Shown: positions 1-6,018 of the stretch, one piece after another
How the letters are laid out: each line of letters begins with the position of its first letter
Numbering within the stretch: the stretch's first letter is position 1
Assembly (NCBI GenBank): GCA_905214345.1
Contig: CAJMLV010000066.1
Span: forward strand, 1-7,687
Reading direction: 5' to 3'
From: an uncultured bacterium
Lineage (GTDB): Bacteria > Bacillota > Clostridia > Oscillospirales > Ruminococcaceae
Length of the DNA stretch: 7,687 nucleotides
Notes under the pieces: generated by a model
Told to the model about the DNA's origin: nothing
Database searches by the model: none
What the model saw: only the letters and a program-made list of their open reading frames with translations
Made by a program: the position numbers and the translations under genes

Positions 1-1005
1 CTGATGGAGGAACTGACGGTGCTGCTGCGCCCCGGCCAGGACTATGACGACCGGGCGGGCAAGCGGGCACTGCTGTGGCAGTACCTGGAGCGCTGCCGCC
101 ACACCCTGAGCGGCCGCACCGTGCGGGTGCCCCTGACCGACCTGGCCGACGACCTGGAAAAGCGGGCGGACTGGCTCACCGGCCATCTGCGCCGCCAGGA
201 ATGGATCGACGGCGGCGAGGAGGGCTGGTTCAACAGCTACTACGACAACGACGGCCAGCCGGTGGAAGGGTTCTTCCCCGTCGGTGTGCGGATGATGCTC
301 ACCGGGCAGGTATTTGCCGTCATGGGCGGGGTGGCCGACGAGGAACAGGTGCGCCGCATCGTGCGCAGCGCCGACCACTACCTCTATCGCCCCGAGATCG
401 GCGGCTACCGGCTGAACACCGATTTCGGCGAACTGAAATTCAACCTGGGCCGGATGTTCGGCTTTGCCTACGGCGAGAAGGAGAACGGGGCTGTCTTCTC
501 CCACATGACGGTGATGTACGCCAACGCCCTCTACCGCCGGGGCTTTACCAGGGAGGGCTGGAAGGCCCTGAAAACCCTGGCCGACGCCGCCCTGCACTTT
601 GAGACCAGCCGCATCTACCCTGGCATTCCCGAATACTTCTCCACCGACGGGCGGGGGGTCTACCACTACCTCACCGGCGCGGCCAGCTGGTTCATGCTGA
701 CGATGATCACCCAGGCCTTCGGCGTCCGGGGCGAGGCCGGCGACCTGCTGCTGGCCCCCCAGCTCACCGCCGAACAGTTTGATGAAACCGGCACCGCCGA
801 ACTACGGCTGACTTTTGCGGGCCGCCCGCTGACGGTGCGCTACCATAACGCCGCCCGCAAGGAGGCCGGCAGCTACCGCCTGGGCGAAGTCCGGTGCGGC
901 GACACCGCCGTGACCCCCGGCGCCGACGGCACCGTGAAGCTGCCCCGCGCCCTGGTGGAGCAGCTGCCCGCCGAGGGCGGCCTGATCACGGCGGAACTGG
1001 TATAA
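1..1005 (+). CDS. GH94 phosphorylase, cellodextrin/laminaribiose-phosphorylase type (C-terminal part; 5' end outside window)
   Basis: The reading frame is open from base 1 (Leu-Met-Glu-Glu), so the ATG at 4 is an internal Met and the gene begins upstream; 334 residues are visible. Family members split a beta-linked gluco-oligosaccharide with phosphate in the cytoplasm, releasing alpha-glucose 1-phosphate. What shows this is the second half of the (alpha/alpha)6 barrel: GWFNSYYDNDG (75-85 of the visible part), the KENGAVFSH block (160-168) with the acceptor-side Lys-Glu and phosphate-binding His168, the YPGIPEYF segment (206-213), and the YHYLTGAASW block (221-230) whose Thr-Gly binds phosphate. 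A beta-rich C-terminal domain follows. From memory, the KEN...SHM...MYANALY and YPGIPEYF...YHYLTG wording matches cellodextrin and laminaribiose phosphorylases (about 880-1000 residues) better than cellobiose phosphorylase. The catalytic Asp motif (DWND) should lie shortly upstream of base 1. A second GH94 gene follows after 21 bp, so the two are probably cotranscribed. GH94 is firm; the exact substrate is not. Confidence 0.9.
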   Translation: MMEELTVLLRPGQDYDDRAGKRALLWQYLERCRHTLSGRTVRVPLTDLADDLEKRADWLTGHLRRQEWIDGGEEGWFNSYYDNDGQPVEGFFPVGVRMMLTGQVFAVMGGVADEEQVRRIVRSADHYLYRPEIGGYRLNTDFGELKFNLGRMFGFAYGEKENGAVFSHMTVMYANALYRRGFTREGWKALKTLADAALHFETSRIYPGIPEYFSTDGRGVYHYLTGAASWFMLTMITQAFGVRGEAGDLLLAPQLTAEQFDETGTAELRLTFAGRPLTVRYHNAARKEAGSYRLGEVRCGDTAVTPGADGTVKLPRALVEQLPAEGGLITAELV

Positions 1006-1026
1006 AAACAAGGAGGATTCTTCCTG

Positions 1027-3438
1027 ATGCAATACGGATATTTTGACGATGCCCACCGGGAGTATGTGGTCCAGCGCCCCGATACCCCCGCCCCCTGGGT
1101 AAACTATCTCGGCTCGCCGGAGTACGGCGCAATCATCTCCAACAACGCCGGCGGCTACAGCTTTGCCAAGTCCGGCGCCAACGGCCGCATCCTGCGCTAT
1201 GTCTTCAACCAGTTTGACCGCCCCGGCCGGTACCTCTACCTGCGGGACAACGCCAGCGGGGATTTCTGGTCGGCTTCCTGGCAGCCGGTGGGCAAGGACC
1301 TGCAGGACTATGCCTGCGAATGCCGCCATGGCATGGGCTACACCCGGATGCTCTCCGACTACGCGGGCATCCACGCCGAAGCGGTCTACTATGTGCCCAA
1401 GGACAGCGCCCACGAGGTGTGGGAGCTGTCGGTGACCAACACCACCGACGCCCCCCGGGAACTGACCCTGACGGGCTACGCGGAGTTCACCAACCACAAC
1501 AACTACGAGCAGGACCAGGTGAACCTGCAGTACTCCCTCTTCATCAGCCGGACACTGTTTGCGGGCAACCGCATCACCCAGCAGATCCACGGCAATCTGG
1601 ACGCCCAGCCCGCCGACGAACTGGTGGACGGCAAGAACGTCACCGAACGGTTCTTCGGGCTGGCGGGTGCCGAAGTGGCCAGCTACTGCGGCGACAAGGA
1701 AGCCTTCCTGGGCCGGTACCATGACTACGGCGCCCCCCAGGGCGTGGCATCCGGCGACCTGGGCAATGTGCTGAGCTACAACGAGAACGCCTGCGGCGCC
1801 CTTTCCTGCGTGGTGAAACTGGCCCCCGGCGAAAGCCGCACGGTGGCGTTCCTTTTGGGGATGAAACCCTCCGAGGAAGCCGCCGCCCTGGTGGCGGGCT
1901 ACGCCGACCCCGCCCCCCGCTGTGCCGCCGAGGTGGAGGCCCTGAAGCAGGACTGGTACGGACGGCTGGACCATCTGCAGGTCCACACCCCCGACGACGC
2001 CTTCAATACGATGATCAACACCTGGAACGCCTACAACTGCTTCATCACCTTTGTGTGGAGCCGGGCGGCTTCCCTGATCTACTGCGGCCTGCGCAACGGC
2101 TACGGCTACCGGGATACGGTGCAGGACATCCAGGGCATCATCCATCTGGAACCGGCCATGGCCAAGGAGAAGATCCGGTTCATGCTCTCCGCCCAGGTGG
2201 ACAACGGCGGCGGCCTGCCCCTGGTCAAATTCACCCACAACCCCGGCCATGAGGATACCCCCGACGATGCCTCCTATGTGGCAGAGACCGGCCACCCGGC
2301 CTACCGCGCCGACGACGCGTTGTGGCTCTTCCCCACCGTCTACAAGTATGTGGCCGAGACGGGGGACAAAGCCTTCCTCGATGAGGTCATCCCCTTTGCC
2401 AACAGGGACGAGGGCACCGTCTACGAGCACCTGAAGCGGGCGGTGCAGTTCTCGCTGGATCATCTGGGTCCCCACGGCCTGCCCGCCGGGCTCTACGCCG
2501 ACTGGAACGACTGCCTGCGGCTGGGCGCCAACGGCGAGTCCACCTTTGTGGCGCTGCAGTTCTACTATGCCCTCGAGATCCTGCGCCGGTTTGCCGCCGA
2601 CCGGGGGGACGAGGCCGCCTGCCGCCATCTGGAAGAAACGATGACCGACACCGCCCGGAAGATCCAGTCCCTTTGCTGGGACGGCGACCGGTTCATCCGC
2701 GGCTTTACCGAGGAAGGCCAGCGCATCGGCGCCGCCGCCGACCCGGAGGCCAACCTCTGGCTGAACCCCCAGAGCTGGGCGGTCATCAGCGGGCTGGCGG
2801 ACAAGGACCAGGCCGACCGGGCCATGGCCCAGGTCTACGACCGACTGAACACCGCCTACGGCGCGGTGCTCATGGACCCGCCCTACCACGCCCATGCCTT
2901 TGAGGGCGCCCTGGCGGTGATCTACAACCCCGGCACCAAGGAAAATGCCGGTATCTTCTCCCAGTCTCAGGGCTGGCTGATCCTGGCCGAGGCGCTGTGC
3001 GGCCACGGGGAACGGGCCTTCGGCTATTTTACCGAGAACGCCCCCGCCGCCCAGAACGACCGGGCGGAAGTGCGCCGCCTGGAGCCCTACTGCTACGGCC
3101 AGTTCACCGAGGGCCCGGCCAGCGCCCACTTCGGCCGCTCCCAGGTGCACTGGCTCACCGGCACGGCGTCCACCGTCATGGTGGGCTGCGTGGAGGGTAT
3201 CCTGGGCCTGCGCCCCGACCTGAACGGTCTGCGGCTGGCCCCCGCGGTGCCTGCCGCCTGGAAGAGCTTTACCATGGACAAGGACTTCCGCGGCAAGAAG
3301 TTGCACATCCGGGTGGAAAATCCCCAGGGCAAGGAAAGCGGCTTTGCCAGCCTGACCCTCAACGGGGAGGCCCTGCCCGACAACTACCTGCCTGCCCACA
3401 AGCTGCTGGCGGAGAACGACATCCTGCTGGTGCTGTAA
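1027..3438 (+). CDS. GH94 disaccharide phosphorylase (cellobiose / diacetylchitobiose phosphorylase type), complete
   Basis: This 803-residue protein has the usual length for cellobiose and N,N'-diacetylchitobiose phosphorylases (about 790-830). These enzymes use inorganic phosphate to cleave a beta-1,4 disaccharide with inversion, giving a sugar 1-phosphate plus free sugar. Domains: N-terminal beta-sandwich (about 1-290, opening GYFDDAHREYV), helical linker, (alpha/alpha)6 barrel (about 320-735), C-terminal beta domain. Visible motifs are YGYRD (359-363), ADWNDCL (491-497) with Asp495 as likely general acid and Trp493 lining the donor site, Lys638-Glu639 in a Tyr-Asn-Pro-Gly-Thr-Lys-Glu loop, and WLTGT (709-713) with the phosphate-binding Thr-Gly. 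One oddity is Gln646, at the place where characterised members have a phosphate-binding His. AGGAGG at 1011-1016, 10 nt upstream, supports the ATG at 1027. From memory the N-terminal third reads much like diacetylchitobiose phosphorylase, while the acceptor loop has the cellobiose-phosphorylase layout. Cellobionate phosphorylase is also possible, so the substrate is left open. Confidence 0.92.
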   Translation: MQYGYFDDAHREYVVQRPDTPAPWVNYLGSPEYGAIISNNAGGYSFAKSGANGRILRYVFNQFDRPGRYLYLRDNASGDFWSASWQPVGKDLQDYACECRHGMGYTRMLSDYAGIHAEAVYYVPKDSAHEVWELSVTNTTDAPRELTLTGYAEFTNHNNYEQDQVNLQYSLFISRTLFAGNRITQQIHGNLDAQPADELVDGKNVTERFFGLAGAEVASYCGDKEAFLGRYHDYGAPQGVASGDLGNVLSYNENACGALSCVVKLAPGESRTVAFLLGMKPSEEAAALVAGYADPAPRCAAEVEALKQDWYGRLDHLQVHTPDDAFNTMINTWNAYNCFITFVWSRAASLIYCGLRNGYGYRDTVQDIQGIIHLEPAMAKEKIRFMLSAQVDNGGGLPLVKFTHNPGHEDTPDDASYVAETGHPAYRADDALWLFPTVYKYVAETGDKAFLDEVIPFANRDEGTVYEHLKRAVQFSLDHLGPHGLPAGLYADWNDCLRLGANGESTFVALQFYYALEILRRFAADRGDEAACRHLEETMTDTARKIQSLCWDGDRFIRGFTEEGQRIGAAADPEANLWLNPQSWAVISGLADKDQADRAMAQVYDRLNTAYGAVLMDPPYHAHAFEGALAVIYNPGTKENAGIFSQSQGWLILAEALCGHGERAFGYFTENAPAAQNDRAEVRRLEPYCYGQFTEGPASAHFGRSQVHWLTGTASTVMVGCVEGILGLRPDLNGLRLAPAVPAAWKSFTMDKDFRGKKLHIRVENPQGKESGFASLTLNGEALPDNYLPAHKLLAENDILLVL

Positions 3439-3466
3439 ATCTTCATCCGGCATCTCCCTCCAAAGG

Positions 3467-3498
3467 AACAGCCCCCGCCGTATGGCGGGGGCTGTTTT
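3467..3498 (+). terminator. Rho-independent terminator after the GH94 pair, between convergent genes
   Basis: A perfect 13-bp stem pairs 3467-3479 with 3484-3496 around a 4-nt loop (GTAT). Eight of the pairs form the GC-rich CCCCCGCC/GGCGGGGG core. The stem runs into TTTT (3495-3498), followed by GCGG and another TTTT. It starts 28 bp after the GH94 stop codon. Read on the minus strand the same stem is followed by only a short T stretch. It may also end the regulator's transcript, whose stop codon is just beyond it at 3506, but less efficiently. Confidence 0.88.
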
Positions 3499-3505
3499 GC
3501 GGTTT

Positions 3506-4252
3506 TCAGTCGTCCCAGGGGTTCAGGCGGCTTTCGTCCCGGTACTTTTTGGGGGTGATGCCGGTAACTTCCCGGAACTGCTGGATAAAGTGGCTCTGGG
3601 AAGAGAAGGCCAGCTGGTTGGCAATGTCGATGAGGGAACTGTCGCTGAAGCGCAGCAGGTTTTTGGCCATCTCGATCTTCTGCTGGCGGATGTAGGACGA
3701 CACCGACAGGCCGGTCTCCTTTTTGAACAACCGGGACAGATAACTGGGCGATACCCCCAGCTCGTCGGCCAGGTCCTCAATGGTAATGCGCTCCTTGATA
3801 TGGGCGTAGATATAATCCTTGCTGGCGTTGATGTGCTTGGAGTTGGTGTCGCTGCGCAGGTTTTTGCGCATCTTTTTGGTGTAATCCATCACCATCTCGT
3901 CATGCAGGGCGCAGACCTCGTCCTCGGTATGCAGATCGTCCAGTTTCTGAATGTAAAAATCGCTGAGGCGGAAGGCCTGTTCCAGTTCCATGCCGTGCTG
4001 GCCGCACAGCCGGGTGACCATGGCCGTGGTGATGACAAAATGGTATTTCAGGTTCATCACCGGGTCCCGGGAAAGCTGGCCCACACCCTCATTTTCCCTA
4101 AAGCGGCCCTGTTCGCAGTTGCGGCGCACATAATCCACATCGCCCCCGGCCACCGCGCTGTAAAACTGGAATTCTTCGCCGGGGTCCCGGTGTTCCATCT
4201 CGTCCGCCTCGTCGTTAGCCTCCAGAAGCAGCCATTCTTTTTGGTAGCTCAT
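3506..4252 (-). CDS. AraC-family transcriptional regulator
   Basis: A 248-residue DNA-binding protein with the paired helix-turn-helix domain of the AraC/XylS family in its last 100 residues. HTH 1 is around 157-180 (TIEDLADELGVSPSYLSRLFKKETG read across the helices). HTH 2 is around 208-231, followed by the family signature ending GITPKKYR (231-238). The N-terminal 140 residues are helical-looking, with no cupin sugar-binding pattern, no receiver domain and no membrane segment. They resemble the N-terminal part of other Clostridia regulators of this kind, but I cannot name the domain or its ligand. Start: ATG at 4252 with GAGGAG (4262-4267 on the minus strand) 9 nt upstream. The gene is divergent from the sugar-binding lipoprotein gene and convergent with the GH94 pair, so it most likely activates the importer operon and possibly itself. 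Sugar responsiveness is inferred from context only. Confidence 0.93.
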   Translation of the reverse strand: MSYQKEWLLLEANDEADEMEHRDPGEEFQFYSAVAGGDVDYVRRNCEQGRFRENEGVGQLSRDPVMNLKYHFVITTAMVTRLCGQHGMELEQAFRLSDFYIQKLDDLHTEDEVCALHDEMVMDYTKKMRKNLRSDTNSKHINASKDYIYAHIKERITIEDLADELGVSPSYLSRLFKKETGLSVSSYIRQQKIEMAKNLLRFSDSSLIDIANQLAFSSQSHFIQQFREVTGITPKKYRDESRLNPWDD

Positions 4253-4259
4253 CGCCTGT

Positions 4260-4281
4260 AACTCCTCTCTCTTGTGGAGTT
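4260..4281 (-). promoter_or_regulatory. Hairpin that covers the regulator's ribosome binding site
   Basis: In the minus-strand mRNA, AACTCC (from 4281 down to 4276) can pair with GGAGTT (4265 down to 4260), giving a 6-bp stem with a 10-nt loop. The GGAG core of the Shine-Dalgarno sequence of the AraC-type gene lies inside the 3' arm. The stem is short and may not be stable, so a role in limiting translation of the regulator is a hypothesis. The complementarity itself is plain in the sequence. Confidence 0.4.
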
Positions 4282-4293
4282 GCCGTATGCCTT

Positions 4294-4315
4294 GCCCCCG
4301 AAAGGTGCCGGGGGC
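4294..4315 (-). other. GC-rich hairpin in the leader of the AraC-type gene
   Basis: A 7-bp perfect stem (GCCCCCG at 4294-4300 paired with CGGGGGC at 4309-4315) encloses an 8-nt loop. It lies between the predicted minus-strand promoter and the regulator's ribosome binding site, so it would form in the 5' untranslated RNA. No T run follows on either strand, so it is not a standard terminator. Function unknown; it could stabilise the transcript or be incidental to the local GC content. Confidence 0.4.
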
Positions 4316-4329
4316 GTATTGCTGTGTTT

Positions 4330-4358
4330 ATTATACTACGAACCGCCCGGTCCCGCAA
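4330..4358 (-). promoter_or_regulatory. Predicted sigma-70-type promoter of the AraC-type gene
   Basis: On the minus strand a perfect TATAAT (plus coordinates 4330-4335) is preceded at exactly 17 bp by TTGCGG (4353-4358), which keeps the TTG of the -35 consensus. Transcription would start near 4323, leaving a leader of about 70 nt before the ATG at 4252. The -10 box is strong and the -35 box is half-matched. Confidence 0.6.
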
Positions 4359-4378
4359 CGGCCCCGGTGCCGGCAAAA

Positions 4379-4408
4379 TGTCAAAACGCTGCGTTTTGGA
4401 CAAAAAGC
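4379..4408. promoter_or_regulatory. Candidate operator: overlapping inverted and direct repeats between the divergent promoters
   Basis: The 17-bp palindrome CAAAACGCTGCGTTTTG (4382-4398, single-base centre) is perfect over 8-bp arms. It extends to TGT...ACA at 4379-4402 if one G is bulged. A second, overlapping palindrome is TTTTGGACAAAA (4394-4405). The same stretch also reads as a direct repeat, GTCAAAACGC (4380-4389) and GACAAAAAGC (4399-4408), with 8 of 10 bases identical and starts 19 bp apart, close to two helical turns. AraC-family activators usually bind direct repeats with about this spacing. The site lies upstream of both divergent promoters. That it is bound by the adjacent regulator is an inference. 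Confidence 0.5.
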
Positions 4409-4418
4409 AGTCATGGAT

Positions 4419-4472
4419 TTGATATTTTTTGTTTGATTCTAATATATCCCAGCACCCCTTCCACGCTATAAT
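4419..4472 (+). promoter_or_regulatory. Predicted promoter region of the ABC importer operon
   Basis: A perfect TATAAT stands at 4467-4472 and would start transcription near 4479, about 57 nt before the lipoprotein ATG. No recognisable -35 box lies 16-18 bp upstream of it (the 17-bp position reads ATATCC), and there is no extended -10 TG. This is the pattern expected of an activator-dependent promoter. An alternative is TTGATA (4419-4424), a 5/6 -35 match, with TATATC (4443-4448) at 18 bp as a weak -10. The first reading is preferred because of its perfect -10 box. Confidence 0.55.
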
Positions 4473-4492
4473 AGGGGCACGCTAAGGAATTC

Positions 4493-4513
4493 GGTACTCC
4501 GCGAGGGAGTACC
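4493..4513 (+). other. Leader hairpin just upstream of the lipoprotein ribosome binding site
   Basis: GGTACTCC (4493-4500) pairs perfectly with GGAGTACC (4506-4513) around a 5-nt GCGAG loop. It would sit in the 5' untranslated RNA, about 15 nt after the predicted start site, and ends 8 nt before AGGAGG (4522-4527). No T run follows and it leaves the ribosome binding site free. A role as a 5' stabiliser for an abundant transcript is more likely than termination. It is too small for a known riboswitch class. Confidence 0.5.
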
Positions 4514-4535
4514 AACAAAGTAGGAGGTTATCTGC

Positions 4536-5936
4536 ATGAAAAAACGCGTTGTTTCTCTTCTGATGGCTACGGCGATCAGCGCAAGCCTGCTGGCTGCCTG
4601 CGGCGGCAGCACATCCGGTGCTGCCAATGCCACCGGCGAGACCGGCGGTGAGGCGGCTTCCGCAGAGGGCGCCGTCGTCAACATCTACAGCTGGAACGAC
4701 GAATTCCGCACCCGTCTGGAAGCCATCTACCCGGAGGTGGAAAGCACCTCCGACGACGGCACCGTCACCACCCTGAAAGACGGCACCGAGATCCACTGGA
4801 TCATCAACCCCAACCAGGACGGGGTCTACCAGCAGAAGCTGGATGAAGCCCTGCTGAACCAGGCTTCCGCCGCCGATGACGACAAGGTGGACATCTTCCT
4901 GTCCGAGACCGACTACGTCTTTAAATACACCGATGCCGACGCCGATGTGGCCATGCCGTTGACCGATCTGGGCATTGACCCCGACACCGACCTGGCCGAC
5001 CAGTACGCCTTTACCCGTACCACCGCGTCCGACCAGAACGGTATGCAGCGCGGTTCCACCTGGCAGTGCTGCCCGGGCCTGCTGGTCTACCGCCGGGACA
5101 TCGCCAAGGACGTGTTCGGCACCGATGACCCCGCCGCTGTGGGCGAAAAGGTCAAGGACTGGGACACCCTGAAGGCCACCGCCGCCGAACTGAAGGCCAA
5201 GGGCTACTACACCTTCGCCTCCTACGCCGACACCTTCCGCCTGTACGGCAACAGCATCTCGGAGCCGTGGGTGACCGCCGGCGAGACTACCGTCAAGGTG
5301 GACCCCCAGATCATGAACTGGATCAAGGATTCCAAGGAATGGCTGGACGCCGGCTACTTCGACAAGACCGTCAAGGGCCAGTGGAACGACGACTGGAACA
5401 AGTCCATGAGCTCTTCCTCCAAGGTCTTTGCCTTCCTGCTGCCTGCCTGGGGCATCGACTTCACCCTGAACCCCAACTGGGACGGCGAGACCGGCGCCTG
5501 GGGCGTCACCAATCCCCCGCAGGAATACAACTGGGGCGGTTCCTACATCCATGCTGCCACCGGCACCGACAACCCCCAGCACGTCAAGGACATCATCCTG
5601 GCCCTCACCGCCAACAAGGACAATCTGATCAAGATTTCCCGCGATTACCTCGACTTCACCAACACCGTCAGCGGCATGCAGGAAGCGGCTACCGACGCCT
5701 CCTTCGCCTCGGACTTCCTGGGCGGTCAGAACGCCTACGAGTACTTTGCCCCCGTGGCCGAGAACATCCAGATCGCGCCGCTGTCCTCCTATGACCAGGG
5801 CTGCGTGGAGCTGATCCAGAATGCCTTCAGCGACTACTTCCAGGGCAACGTGGATTACGACCGCGCCAAGGCCAACTTTGAGACGGCCATCAAAGAGCGC
5901 TACCCCGACATCACCGAGATCCAGTGGGCGGAGTGA
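4536..5936 (+). CDS. Sugar ABC transporter substrate-binding lipoprotein
   Basis: A 466-residue extracellular solute-binding protein of the carbohydrate type (family 1 fold), anchored outside the membrane, that would hand an oligosaccharide to the two permeases encoded next. Residues 1-22 are a lipoprotein signal peptide: MKKR, a hydrophobic stretch, then the lipobox Leu19-Ala-Ala-Cys22. A Gly/Ser/Ala/Glu-rich flexible linker runs to about residue 46. The mature domain opens VVNIYSWNDEF (47-57), typical of these proteins, and has the usual TWQ..PG..VYRRDIAKDVFG segment (175-195), which in relatives forms part of the ligand cleft. AGGAGG at 4522-4527, 8 nt before the ATG, fixes the start. The protein is strongly acidic and rich in Trp and Tyr, which in this family stack on sugar rings. 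Cys178-Cys179 are adjacent in the cleft segment, which looks unusual. The substrate is inferred from neighbouring GH94 genes to be a beta-gluco-oligosaccharide, but the protein alone does not show it. Confidence 0.93.
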   Translation: MKKRVVSLLMATAISASLLAACGGSTSGAANATGETGGEAASAEGAVVNIYSWNDEFRTRLEAIYPEVESTSDDGTVTTLKDGTEIHWIINPNQDGVYQQKLDEALLNQASAADDDKVDIFLSETDYVFKYTDADADVAMPLTDLGIDPDTDLADQYAFTRTTASDQNGMQRGSTWQCCPGLLVYRRDIAKDVFGTDDPAAVGEKVKDWDTLKATAAELKAKGYYTFASYADTFRLYGNSISEPWVTAGETTVKVDPQIMNWIKDSKEWLDAGYFDKTVKGQWNDDWNKSMSSSSKVFAFLLPAWGIDFTLNPNWDGETGAWGVTNPPQEYNWGGSYIHAATGTDNPQHVKDIILALTANKDNLIKISRDYLDFTNTVSGMQEAATDASFASDFLGGQNAYEYFAPVAENIQIAPLSSYDQGCVELIQNAFSDYFQGNVDYDRAKANFETAIKERYPDITEIQWAE

Positions 5937-5968
5937 TCCTGCCCCAAGCAGACTACGGAATGAAAACC

Positions 5969-5998
5969 GGCTGCCGCACCCCGGTGCGGCAGCCTTTT
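5969..5998 (+). terminator. Intercistronic hairpin/attenuator between lipoprotein and permease genes
   Basis: GGCTGCCGCACC (5969-5980) is fully complementary to GGTGCGGCAGCC (5983-5994). With the innermost pairs open to make a realistic loop, the stem is still 10-11 bp and very GC-rich, and it is followed by TTTT (5995-5998). It lies in the 82-bp gap between the binding-protein stop and the first permease start. No new promoter is visible after it. It probably works as a partial terminator and 3' stabiliser that leaves the binding protein in excess over the membrane subunits, as intercistronic hairpins do in many sugar-importer operons. Confidence 0.72.
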
Positions 5999-6018
5999 CC
6001 GGAAAGGAACGGTGACCT

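Noticed and set aside
4..1005. Treating the ATG at base 4 as the true start of the first GH94 gene
   Set aside because: The frame is already open at base 1, no ribosome binding site can be seen, and the protein would lack its whole N-terminal domain and catalytic Asp. It is better read as a gene cut by the window edge.
802..3453. 883-codon open frame on the minus strand opposite the GH94 genes
   Set aside because: It lies antisense to two clear GH94 genes. Its translation is low-complexity (Gly, Val, Ala, His, Gln) with no family motif. Long antisense frames are expected where third codon positions are rich in G and C.
3482..4261. 259-codon plus-strand open frame opposite the AraC-type gene
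   Set aside because: It begins inside the terminator stem and runs antisense to a clear double helix-turn-helix protein. No ribosome binding site or family motif.
4215..4471. Two short open frames (62 and 65 codons) in the divergent intergenic region
   Set aside because: Neither has a convincing ribosome binding site. One overlaps the 5' end of the AraC-type gene, the other covers both predicted promoters. Their composition is intergenic in style.
4493..4513. Riboswitch or T-box in the importer leader
   Set aside because: The leader is only about 57 nt, with a single small hairpin, no conserved aptamer core and no terminator/antiterminator pair.
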